From DASRPD01 sp035646535 (GTDB lineage Bacteria > Actinomycetota > Acidimicrobiia > IMCC26256 > JANYLB01): a DNA stretch of 18,235 bases. Position numbers and translations under genes: made by a program. Positions 1 to 6,772 of the stretch are shown piece by piece (positions within the stretch are counted from its first letter, which is position 1; the number at the start of each line of letters is the position of its first letter). The stretch spans positions 1 to 18,235 of the forward strand of contig DASRPD010000059.1 of the NCBI GenBank assembly GCA_035646535.1, written 5' to 3'. Below the pieces are notes generated by a model. That model was given only the letters and a program-made list of their open reading frames with translations, was not told where the DNA came from and searched no databases.

Positions 1-1593
1 GTCCATCGAAACCGAAGCGCGGCGCGCGAAGGCAAGGACCCGCAGTCCCGCTCCCGCGAGATCGTCGACCGTGGCGAGGATTCCACGAGCCTCGAACGCG
101 GCCGGCGCACCGGTGCCGTCGGCTGCACGTTCGCAGAGAGCGAGCACCCCCTCGGCCGCGCCCTTGAGAAACACGATCCGGCCGCCACTCGGATCGTCGT
201 GCAGGGTTGCCATCGAACGGCGAGCCGTCTCGAAGGGAACCACATCCACGCGCGGCCGGCGTCCCCGGACCTCGCCGACCGGCATTCCGGCATCGCGTGC
301 TGCCGCGAGAAGAGCCACCTCGGTCGGATCTCCCGACGAGGGTTCCGCGATGGCGTCGTCGCCGAGTCGAGCATCGTTGCAGCACACCGCGCAGACCAAG
401 AGTCGCTCGAGGCCCGGATCATCGATGGCGGCGACACGAGCCGTGTCGTAGGTGAACCCGTCCGCGGAACGCTCGTAGCGCCGACCCCCGGCGATCACCG
501 TGCGGACCGTCATCCGATTCTGGGTGAGGGTGCCCGTCTTGTCGGTGCAGATCACGGTCGTGCTCCCGAGGGTCTCGACCGCCGGGAGCTGCCGAACGAT
601 GGCGCGACGCCGGGCCATACGGCTGACGCCCACCGCGAGCGTGATCGTGACCGCGGGTGGGAGCCCCTCGGGTATCGCGCCGACCGCGAGCGCAACCGCG
701 GCCGTGATCATCTCGTCGACGGGCTCGCCGCGAGCAATCCCGTAGGCAAACGTCACCGCGGCGAACACGAGGATCACGGCCGTGAGCAGCCTGCTGAACC
801 GCGCGATCTTGCGCGTCAGCGGCGTCACGACCGAAGTAGCCCGTCCGACGAGCCGGTGGATCTTGCCGATCTCGGTATCCGCGCCCGTGCCGATCACGAC
901 ACCTCGACCCTCGCCGGTGACGACGAGCGTGCTGGAGTAGGCCATGTTGCGGCGGTCGGCGAGCACCGTGTCCAGCGGCAGCTCGATCGACTCCTTGGTG
1001 GCCGGCACCGACTCCCCGGTGAGCGCGGACTCGTCGACCTGGAGTGCGCGCGCCGCGGTGAGGCGCAGGTCCGCCGGCACCTTGTCGCCGACCTGCAACA
1101 CGACGAGATCCCCCGGCACGAGCTGCGACGCCGGGATCGTCCGGTCCGCACCATCGCGGATGACCCTTGTGTCCGTCTCGACCATCGCGACGAGGGCTTC
1201 GAGGGCATGCTCGGCTCGGGACTCCTGGACGAATCCGACGCACGCGTTGACCAAGACGACCGCGAAGATCACGCTCGCGTCCACGATCTGGCCCAGCATG
1301 GTGGTGAGGACCACAGCCCCGAGGAGCACGTAGATGAGTGGTTGATGGAACTGCAGCGCGAACCGAAGGAGCGGCCCGCGCCGGCCGAGCCGAGGGAGTC
1401 GGTTCGGCCCGAACTCCGCAAGTCGAGCGCGTGCCTCGTCGGTGGTCAGACCGTCGCCCGGATCGCTCCCGAGGAGCACGAGGAGCTCGTGGACCGGGAT
1501 CCGGTGGTGATCGTCACGCAACACGACTGGGAGCCGTGACGTCTCGGCGCCGGTGCCCGCCTGCGGGCTCGTCTCGCCGGGTGGCCCCGTCAC
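1..1593 (-). CDS. P2-type cation-transporting ATPase (CtpF-like, probably Ca2+), partial
   Basis: This gene encodes a P-type ATPase that pumps cations across the membrane using ATP. It runs off the left edge, so only the first 531 residues are visible. From GTG at 1593 the protein reads an N-terminal cation-ATPase segment, then FHQPLIYVLL membrane helices, the actuator loop TGES (192-195), the ion-binding helix with IPEGLP, and the phosphorylation motif DKTGTLT with Asp351 (codon 541-543). The nucleotide domain follows, with GDPTEVALL, a KGAAE box (usually KGAPE) and GLRVLAFARR near the edge. PEGLP and the FH-PLIYVLL pattern are typical of type 2 calcium-like pumps such as mycobacterial CtpF. 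The frame stays open upstream, but GTG 1593 is the only good start codon before the divergent exchanger gene; GTG 1524 is an alternative and neither has a strong ribosome site. Ion specificity is inferred. Confidence 0.9.
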   Translation of the reverse strand, partial: MTGPPGETSPQAGTGAETSRLPVVLRDDHHRIPVHELLVLLGSDPGDGLTTDEARARLAEFGPNRLPRLGRRGPLLRFALQFHQPLIYVLLGAVVLTTMLGQIVDASVIFAVVLVNACVGFVQESRAEHALEALVAMVETDTRVIRDGADRTIPASQLVPGDLVVLQVGDKVPADLRLTAARALQVDESALTGESVPATKESIELPLDTVLADRRNMAYSSTLVVTGEGRGVVIGTGADTEIGKIHRLVGRATSVVTPLTRKIARFSRLLTAVILVFAAVTFAYGIARGEPVDEMITAAVALAVGAIPEGLPPAVTITLAVGVSRMARRRAIVRQLPAVETLGSTTVICTDKTGTLTQNRMTVRTVIAGGRRYERSADGFTYDTARVAAIDDPGLERLLVCAVCCNDARLGDDAIAEPSSGDPTEVALLAAARDAGMPVGEVRGRRPRVDVVPFETARRSMATLHDDPSGGRIVFLKGAAEGVLALCERAADGTGAPAAFEARGILATVDDLAGAGLRVLAFARRASVSMD

Positions 1594-1662
1594 GAGCTCG
1601 AGTGGTCGACTCGGTTCATCGCGTGATCTCGTCTCGTCGTCACCGCAGCGACCCGCCAGACT

Positions 1663-2637
1663 ATGAGCGTGGGTTGGGTTCTCATCTTCGCACTCTCGGC
1701 CGGCGCCATGGTCGGGGCGGGCACGCTCGTCGCCGACGCGGGCCGGCAGATCGCGATTCGCACCCGCCTCGGTCAGGTGGTCGTCGGCGCACTGTTGCTC
1801 GGATTCGTGACGTCGCTCCCCGAGATGGTCACCAACGCAAGCGCCGCGCTCGCCAACCAACCGAGCCTTGCGATCGGATCGGTGTTCGGGAGCTGCATGG
1901 CGAACATGGCCATCCTCGCGGTGCTCGACTTGCTGCACCGGGGCCGGCTCCTCGAGTCCGTCCAGTTGCGCCAGGCTCGCCTGGCCGCGGTCGCGATGCT
2001 GCTCACCGCGGTGGCGGTGCTCGGCATCGTGCAGCCCTCGGGCATCACGATCGGGTGGATCGGCGTCTACCCGCTGGCTCTGGTGGGCCTCTACGTCCTG
2101 ACGCTGCGCTGGCTACGGTCCGGCACCACCGCCCCCGACGTCGCTCCCGCACTCCAGAGCGAGAGATCGCTCGTCGCGCCCATCATCAAGTTCGCCATCG
2201 GCGGGGTGGCGTTGCTCATCGCCGCGCCCGTCGCGGTCCACGCGGCGACACGGTTCGCCGACGCCGCGGGCATCAGCAAGGGCTTCGTCGGTGTGGCCCT
2301 CGTGGCCCTCGCGACTTCGCTACCAGAGCTCTTCACGTCGCTGGCGGCTCTCCGGCTCGGCGCGTACGACCTCGCGGTGGGCAACCTGCTCGGCTCCAAC
2401 TCGTTCAACATCGCGAGCATCCTGATTGCCGACGCGTTCTTCACCAAGGGTGCGATCCTGAACTCGATCGGCAACGTCGACGTCATCGCCGGGCTCGTCG
2501 CGATCGTGCTCATGGCCATCGCCGCGGCGGCCATCGTCGGCGACCCGAACGAGGAGCGACGCGGTCTCGACCCCGGGCCCCTCCTGTTGCTCGGGGCCTA
2601 TGGCATCGGCATCGTCATCGTGGGCACCGCGTCCTGA
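1663..2637 (+). CDS. CaCA-family cation (Ca2+/Na+-type) exchanger
   Basis: This is an integral membrane exchanger of the CaCA superfamily, 324 residues, which moves Ca2+ or a related cation against Na+ or H+. The two inverted alpha repeats that define the family are visible. The first has TSLPE (50-54) and GSVFGSCMANMAIL (72-85); the second has ATSLPE (217-222) and GNLLGSNSFNI (240-250). The glutamates at 54 and 222 sit where the ion-binding acids are. About ten hydrophobic helices flank a hydrophilic loop near residues 150-172. The first repeat has GSC where the second has the usual GSN, a small asymmetry in the ion site. The gene diverges from the calcium-like ATPase with about 70 bases between starts, so the pair probably shares a control region. 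No clear ribosome site precedes the ATG. Confidence 0.88.
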   Translation: MSVGWVLIFALSAGAMVGAGTLVADAGRQIAIRTRLGQVVVGALLLGFVTSLPEMVTNASAALANQPSLAIGSVFGSCMANMAILAVLDLLHRGRLLESVQLRQARLAAVAMLLTAVAVLGIVQPSGITIGWIGVYPLALVGLYVLTLRWLRSGTTAPDVAPALQSERSLVAPIIKFAIGGVALLIAAPVAVHAATRFADAAGISKGFVGVALVALATSLPELFTSLAALRLGAYDLAVGNLLGSNSFNIASILIADAFFTKGAILNSIGNVDVIAGLVAIVLMAIAAAAIVGDPNEERRGLDPGPLLLLGAYGIGIVIVGTAS

Positions 2638-2763
2638 CCACCGGCCTTCGACGGCCCGCGGCCGGGGTCGCTCCCCGCCGTCCACGCCGCAGGAGCGGCC
2701 CGACGCCGAAAGATCGGCCGTTCGGCCCCGGCCTCCTCGCCACAGAAAGGGTGCAATGGGTAC

Positions 2764-3648
2764 ATGGTGGGACGTCGATCGCACATGGATGGGTTGCTGC
2801 GCTGGGAGACGACCACGATCCAGGGCCGGCATGCCGCGTACGGCGCCGCGGGACCCGGCCCGACTGTGGTGTTCCTCCACGGCTGGGCAGTCAGCAACCA
2901 GACCTACAAGGCCGGGCTGAAACGCCTCGTGCAGAACGGGTTTCGCGTGCTCGCCCCCGCCCTGCCCGGTTTCGGCGGCAGCGAGCCTCTGCCCGATGAC
3001 GCCGAGATGGCCGATTACGCCGCGTGGGTGTCGGACTTCGTCGGAGCGGTGAGCGGAGCGGTGCCCGTCGTGCTGATCGGCCACTCGTTCGGAGGCGGCG
3101 TCGCGATCCGCACGGCCTACGACCACCCGGACCAGGTTCGCGCCCTCGTGCTCGTGAACTCGATCGGCGGGTCTGCGTGGCGCAAGCACGGCTCGGTCGT
3201 CGAGGCCCTGCAGGCACGGCCGTTGTGGGATTGGGGCCTGCACTTCCCGCGAGACGTCTGGCCGGTGCGCCAGGTTCGTCGCGTGCTACCGGTGATCCTG
3301 GGAGACGTGTTCACCAACGCGGTCCGGAACCCCCGCGCGGTCTGGCACTCCGCCAACGTTGCCCGCCTCGCCGATCTCACCGACGAGCTCGAGGCACTCA
3401 AGGAACGCCGCCTGCCGGTCGTCGTCGTCTGGGGCGACCGCGACGGGATCGTCACCCGGGAGTCGATCGAGTCGCTCGTCGCCGCGGTCGGTGCACCCGA
3501 GGTCGTCACGGTAGAAGGCAACCATTCGTGGCTCCTCGCCGACCCCGACCGGTTCGGTGAGGTGATCACCAATGTGCTCACGGTGATCGAGCGCGCCGCC
3601 GCCGACGCGACTGAGGTCGACGAGGTCGCCTCGCTGCGCACCGCCTGA
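2764..3648 (+). CDS. alpha/beta hydrolase
   Basis: This is a cytoplasmic-type alpha/beta hydrolase of about 294 residues; substrate unknown. The oxyanion motif is HGW (39-41). The nucleophile is Ser108 in GHSFGG, the acid is Asp227 in WGDRDG, and the base is His254 in GNHSW. The spacing fits the family. A hydrophobic and basic lid region lies between about 138 and 205. Two starts are possible, ATG 2764 or ATG 2785, and neither has a well-spaced ribosome site; AAAGG lies 13 bases before the first and GGTGGGA about 12 before the second. The gene follows the exchanger by about 125 bases and converges on the NrtS-like pseudogene. It could be an esterase, haloperoxidase-like or epoxide hydrolase-like enzyme; the sequence does not decide. 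Confidence 0.85.
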   Translation: MVGRRSHMDGLLRWETTTIQGRHAAYGAAGPGPTVVFLHGWAVSNQTYKAGLKRLVQNGFRVLAPALPGFGGSEPLPDDAEMADYAAWVSDFVGAVSGAVPVVLIGHSFGGGVAIRTAYDHPDQVRALVLVNSIGGSAWRKHGSVVEALQARPLWDWGLHFPRDVWPVRQVRRVLPVILGDVFTNAVRNPRAVWHSANVARLADLTDELEALKERRLPVVVVWGDRDGIVTRESIESLVAAVGAPEVVTVEGNHSWLLADPDRFGEVITNVLTVIERAAADATEVDEVASLRTA

Positions 3649-3658
3649 CCCGGCGGTC

Positions 3659-3683
3659 CGGTTCGTGAACCGCGACTGTCGCG
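3659..3683. terminator. two adjacent short palindromes between convergent genes
   Basis: Two perfect small inverted repeats sit between the end of the alpha/beta hydrolase and the end of the NrtS-like pseudogene: CGGTTC-GT-GAACCG (3659-3672) and CGCGAC-T-GTCGCG (3671-3683). Their place between converging genes suits a bidirectional transcription stop. The loops are too tight for ideal hairpins and there is no U tract, so this is a weak call. Confidence 0.25.
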
Positions 3684-3699
3684 AGGTCAGCCCGAACGA

Positions 3700-3984
3700 T
3701 CATCCCTCGGAACGCGCCGGCGCCCGGCAGGCGCTCAGGAAGCTGGCCGTCGACACACAGAACGGCACGAGTTAGTTCACTGCGATTCGCATCCACGTCA
3801 TCGTGCCAGCATCGCCGCGCGCGATCACGTCGGCCCGGTTCACGATCGACAGCAGCGTGCCGACGATGAACGCGATGACCAGCGTCCGGCGCAGCGTGGT
3901 GCGGCGAAACGCGACTCGGACGGCCTCATCCGCCCCATGCCACGTCGGGTCTCGCAACGGCGGTGGGCTCATGGGATGATCCAT
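3700..3984 (-). pseudogene. nrtS: NrtS-like nitrate/nitrite transporter, interrupted by one TAA codon
   Basis: NrtS proteins are small two-helix membrane proteins reported to transport nitrate and nitrite. From ATG 3984 the frame reads RRTLVIAFIVGTLLSIVNRADVI, the typical first helix with its VGT-L-N-D pattern, then WMRIAVN. A TAA at 3774-3772 then stops it. Reading straight through in the same frame gives LVPFCVSTASFLSACRAP and a TGA at 3702-3700. That is the expected second half; family members have a Tyr before the LVPF/Y segment, so TAC or TAT has apparently become TAA by one base change. The restored protein would be 94 residues. An upstream GTG at 4032 would lengthen it to 110, but it overlaps the palindromic element. 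It may be a true pseudogene, a base error, or a stop that is read through. Confidence 0.7.
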
Positions 3985-4024
3985 CGCCCACCATCCTGGC
4001 TCGCCCGCCCATCCCCCGCCGAGA

Positions 4025-4063
4025 TTGGTCACTCGACGCTCATAGAGTGCGTCGAGTGACCAA
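4025..4063. repeat. palindromic dispersed element, copy 1 (perfect)
   Basis: Arms TTGGTCACTCGACGC (4025-4039) and GCGTCGAGTGACCAA (4049-4063) are perfect inverted copies of 15 bases around the nine-base loop TCATAGAGT. It lies between the divergent starts of the NrtS-like pseudogene and the second alpha/beta hydrolase, just upstream of the latter's ribosome site. The loop holds TAGAGT, a TANNNT match to an actinobacterial -10 box. Related copies occur near 4838-4890 and 9242-9284. Confidence 0.85.
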
Positions 4064-4084
4064 ATGCGAAGGGGACGGAAACCG

Positions 4085-4831
4085 ATGACCTATGTCCTGA
4101 TCCACGGGGGCGGGAGCACGGCGCGGTTCTGGGACCGTCTCCTCGCCTACCTCGACGGACCGGCCCTGGCCATCGACCTTCCCGGTCGAAACGACAAGCC
4201 GGGCGACTTGGCCACGCTCACCGTCGACGACGAGGTGGCGTCGGTCCTGGCTGACATCGAGAAGGCGGCCGTCGCGGATCCGATCGTGCTCGTCGCGCAC
4301 TCCTCGGGTGGCCTCGTTGTTCCCGGCGTGGTCGCGGGCCTCGGCTCTCGCGTGACGCACATCGTGCTCAGCGCGGCGGCGGTGCCGCCCGAGGGTGGTT
4401 GCGGCCTCGACTGCATGCAACCGCGCCACGCCGAGGGTCTACGGTCCGCACTCGGCCAGGTCGGCCGAGACGGCACCGCGATCACCCTCCCGGGACGTCC
4501 CGCCGACCCCGAGCAGTTCCGCACGACCTACGGCGGCGCTCCGCTCGATGACGAGACGCTTGCGTTCGTCATCGATCCCGCTCGCTGCGTCCCCGACACG
4601 GTGCACCACTATCTGCAACCAGTGTGCTGGTCGCGCGCGGCCGACGTCCCGATCACCTACGTCGTCAACGAACGTGACCGACCGATCCCGACCGCCCTGC
4701 AGGACGAGATGATCGCCCGCCTGCCGACGCCACCCGCCGTGATCCGCCTCGACGGTGGCCACATCCCCGCGGTGACCACTCCCGCAGTGTTTGCCGACAT
4801 GCTGCGCTCCGTGGACCGCTCGCTCAGCTGA
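4085..4831 (+). CDS. alpha/beta hydrolase (small, AB_hydrolase_6 type)
   Basis: A 248-residue alpha/beta hydrolase of unknown substrate. HGGG (7-10) forms the oxyanion turn. The nucleophile is Ser73 in AHSSGG, the acid is Asp198 in NERD, and the base is His226 in DGGHIP. The start is ATG 4085, because AAGGGGA (4069-4075) lies nine bases upstream; an earlier in-frame ATG at 4064 has no such site and touches the palindromic element. The family includes small esterases and hydrolases whose first strand begins almost at residue 1, as here. The gene is flanked on both sides by copies of the same palindrome, which raises the possibility that it arrived or moved as a unit. It is not closely similar to the hydrolase at 2764. 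Confidence 0.85.
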   Translation: MTYVLIHGGGSTARFWDRLLAYLDGPALAIDLPGRNDKPGDLATLTVDDEVASVLADIEKAAVADPIVLVAHSSGGLVVPGVVAGLGSRVTHIVLSAAAVPPEGGCGLDCMQPRHAEGLRSALGQVGRDGTAITLPGRPADPEQFRTTYGGAPLDDETLAFVIDPARCVPDTVHHYLQPVCWSRAADVPITYVVNERDRPIPTALQDEMIARLPTPPAVIRLDGGHIPAVTTPAVFADMLRSVDRSLS

Positions 4832-4837
4832 CCCCTC

Positions 4838-4890
4838 CCGCGGGTTTTCTCACTCGACGCTCATAGTGTGCGTCGATTGACAAACCCGGG
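4838..4890. repeat. palindromic dispersed element, copy 2 (imperfect)
   Basis: This copy lies just after the stop of the second alpha/beta hydrolase. Its core CACTCGACGCTCATAG matches copy 1, and its right half GCGTCGATTGACAAACCC is a decayed form of the opposite arm. TCGACGC pairs with GCGTCGA around a nine-base loop, and the outer CCCG..GGTTT pairs with AAACCCGGG across a bulge. The loop contains TAGTGT (4864-4869), another TANNNT box, which could serve the downstream flavodoxin gene. It could equally be a terminator. Confidence 0.7.
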
Positions 4891-4961
4891 ATGGGAGAAG
4901 CGGGACGGGAAGAGGGGGACGCGCTGGACACGCCGATGAGCGTGCAGCAGTGTGGCCGGCG

Positions 4962-5423
4962 ATGGCGCGGCTGCTGATCGTCCACCACACACCGTCACCG
5001 ACGATGGAGTCAATGCTCGACGAGGTGCGCACCGGAGCCGACGACGACGCGATCGATGGCGTCGACGTCATGGTGCGCGCCGCGCTCGGCGCGACCGCCG
5101 CGGACGTGCTCGCGGCCGATGCCTACCTGCTCGGCACGCCGGCCAACCTCGGCTACATCTCCGGAGCGCTCAAACACTTCTTCGACCAGATCTACTACCC
5201 CTGCCTCGACGAGACGGTCGGGCGGCCCTTTGGCACGTTCCTGCACGGCAACTCGGATGTCACCGGCGCCGAGCGGGCCATCGAAACAATCACCACCGGC
5301 CTCCGATGGCGACTCGTCGCCGAGCCGGTGCGCGTGATCGGCGAGCCGAGCGGGGCAGACCTCCAGGGGTGTCGAGACCTCGGCGCAACGGTCGCGGCTC
5401 GATTGAGCCTCGACGCCAGTTGA
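4962..5423 (+). CDS. flavodoxin-like / NADPH-dependent FMN reductase family protein
   Basis: A 153-residue flavodoxin-fold protein likely to bind FMN and carry electrons or reduce quinones or other acceptors. The phosphate-binding loop HTPSPTMESM (9-18) follows the first beta strand. The segment DAYLLGTPANLGYISGALKH (53-72), followed by FFDQIYYP, is the classical second FMN loop of this family. A glycine/asparagine-rich strand GTFLHGNSDVTGAE (91-104) would close the flavin site. ATG 4962 is chosen; GTG 4950 in the same frame adds four residues and neither has a good ribosome site. It lies 106 bases before the glutaredoxin gene on the same strand and may belong to the same redox transcription unit. 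Confidence 0.75.
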   Translation: MARLLIVHHTPSPTMESMLDEVRTGADDDAIDGVDVMVRAALGATAADVLAADAYLLGTPANLGYISGALKHFFDQIYYPCLDETVGRPFGTFLHGNSDVTGAERAIETITTGLRWRLVAEPVRVIGEPSGADLQGCRDLGATVAARLSLDAS

Positions 5424-5529
5424 CGGGCGGCCCCTGAGGCCATGATCGACCAAGGCCTGGAATCGGATCGACGGCCGACGGGTTCCCACCGTGTCCGTGT
5501 CCACTGCCCGACCCCGGAGACGAATCGCC

Positions 5530-5898
5530 GTGTCCTCGATACCCGATCCCGCCGCTACCGACGACGAGACCGCCGAGATCTCCGAGATCGATGCGGTCGA
5601 CTTCTACACGCGGCCGGGCTGTCCGTTCAGCGGGGTGCTCAGCCGAAGCATGAAGAAGTGGGGAATACCCATGCGCCGGCACGACATCTGGTCCGACGAG
5701 GACGCCGCGGATCAGGTTCGTCGAGCAACGCACGGTAGCGAGACGGTTCCGACGATCGGGATCGGGACGGTCATGCTCGTCAACCCTCACCTCGGTGAGG
5801 TCATCGAGGCCCTGCGCATCAACGCACCCCATCTGGTGCCCGCCGATCCCCCACCCAGCGGCTGGCGGCGACTCCGACTGCGATTCCGGAGAGGATGA
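5530..5898 (+). CDS. mycoredoxin-like glutaredoxin with monothiol CPFS site
   Basis: A thioredoxin-fold protein of 122 residues if it starts at GTG 5530, where GGAG lies ten bases upstream; GTG 5491 would add 13 residues. The core reads VDFYTRPGCPFSGVL, so the active site is Cys31-Pro-Phe-Ser34. This is a monothiol site in place of the dithiol CxxC of glutaredoxins and mycoredoxin 1. The cis-proline motif TVPT and a following NP-L-E segment match mycoredoxin-like proteins. The last dozen residues (WRRLRLRFRRG) are very basic. Its stop TGA overlaps an ATG (ATGA at 5895-5898) that opens a short minicistron leading to the DegV gene. The presence of mycothione reductase three genes on makes mycothiol the likely partner thiol; that link is inferred. 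Confidence 0.8.
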   Translation: MSSIPDPAATDDETAEISEIDAVDFYTRPGCPFSGVLSRSMKKWGIPMRRHDIWSDEDAADQVRRATHGSETVPTIGIGTVMLVNPHLGEVIEALRINAPHLVPADPPPSGWRRLRLRFRRG

Positions 5899-5954
5899 AG
5901 AGCATGAGGACGATGACGAGACCTCCCGACGCCGGCGCGGGAACCCCCGCGTGA
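5895..5954 (+). CDS. 19-codon minicistron between glutaredoxin and DegV genes
   Basis: An ATG at 5895 overlaps the glutaredoxin stop (ATGA), is preceded by GGAGAGG, and opens a frame reading MKSMRTMTRPPDAGAGTPA. Its TGA (5952-5954) overlaps the GTG start of the DegV gene (GTGA). It could be a real peptide, a relay that hands ribosomes to DegV, or chance. No family is recognised. Confidence 0.35.
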   Translation: MKSMRTMTRPPDAGAGTPA

Positions 5955-6772
5955 TCGGCCTCGTCACCGACTCGAACGCGATGCTGCCGGCGTCGCTCGC
6001 GGCGCGCCTCGGCGTACGAGTGGTGCCCCTGATCGTGACCGTGGCCGACAAGACCATGGTCGAGAACAGCTCCATCGATCTCGGCGCGTTCTACCGGCAG
6101 CTGCGAGCCGGGACGACGGTCACGACGGCGGCGCCGGCGCCCGGCGAGATCGCGGCCATCTATCGGGACCTGGTCTCGCAGGGAGCGACCGAGATCGTCT
6201 CGGTACACGTCGGCGCCGGGTATTCGGCCACGGTCAACGCCGCGCACGTCGCGGCTCGGCTCGTGGCGGTTCCGGTGCACATCGTCGACTCAGGCATCGC
6301 ATCGTTCGCACTCGGCTGCTGTGTCTGGGCCGCCGCCGAAGCCCAGGCGCGCGACGGAGATGCCACCCAGATCTCCACCGCAGCGAAGGCCGCACCGGCC
6401 GGGATCGTCAGCGCGTTCACCGTCGGTGAGCCCGACCGGGCGCGCTCGGGCGGCCGTCTCGACGTGCGCACACCCGAGACCGGGGTACCCGTCGTCGCTA
6501 TCGAAGGCACCGATCTCGAGACGCTCGGAAGTGCGCCGCATACAGCTGCAGCCGTCGACCAGATCACCGAGTACCTCGGCACCCATCTCACCGGACCCGT
6601 ACGCATCGGGGTCGGCGACGCCGACAATCCCGAGGCAGCCGACGCGCTCGCCGGCGCGCTCGGCGAGATCGATCAGCTCGACGAGCTCGTCCGCTACCGT
6701 GTCGGGCCGACAGTCGCCGCGCATACCGGCGCCGGAACGTTCGGAGCGGTCGCCTGGATGCTCGATCGGTGA
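5951..6772 (+). CDS. DegV family protein (fatty-acid-binding fold)
   Basis: A 273-residue DegV-family protein. Family members bind a fatty acid between two domains, and in some bacteria they work as FakB subunits feeding a fatty acid kinase; no FakA is visible here. The start VIGLVTDSNAMLPASLAARLGV, the VVPLIVTVAD strand, a VTTAAPAPGE loop (57-66) and a HVGAGYSATVNAAHVAA segment (86-102) align with the family pattern. Two positions differ from the usual motif: the TSQPSPG loop is TTAAPAPG, and the serine-rich S-lSGT segment is GAGYSAT, so lipid contacts may be altered. GTG 5951 begins the first beta strand directly and overlaps the stop of the preceding minicistron. Its own stop overlaps the start of the mycothione reductase gene as GTGA, which implies coupled translation. 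Confidence 0.82.
   Translation: MIGLVTDSNAMLPASLAARLGVRVVPLIVTVADKTMVENSSIDLGAFYRQLRAGTTVTTAAPAPGEIAAIYRDLVSQGATEIVSVHVGAGYSATVNAAHVAARLVAVPVHIVDSGIASFALGCCVWAAAEAQARDGDATQISTAAKAAPAGIVSAFTVGEPDRARSGGRLDVRTPETGVPVVAIEGTDLETLGSAPHTAAAVDQITEYLGTHLTGPVRIGVGDADNPEAADALAGALGEIDQLDELVRYRVGPTVAAHTGAGTFGAVAWMLDR

Noticed and set aside
199..1539. Long open frame of 446 codons on the plus strand
   Set aside because: It is antisense to the P-type ATPase, whose frame carries TGES, PEGLP and DKTGTLT; the plus-strand product is Arg/Asp-rich with no family pattern, as expected for a GC-rich shadow frame.
1338..2999. Open frame of 553 codons on the plus strand
   Set aside because: It runs across the CaCA exchanger and the start of the hydrolase in another frame and gives an Arg/Pro-rich product with no recognisable motif.
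4025..4890. Composite transposon or insertion sequence bounded by the two palindromes
   Set aside because: There is no transposase and no target-site duplication was seen; the gene between them is an ordinary alpha/beta hydrolase, so only a palindromic repeat is claimed.
4936..4961. ATG at 4936 as start of the flavodoxin-like gene
   Set aside because: It is in a different frame from the flavodoxin sequence.
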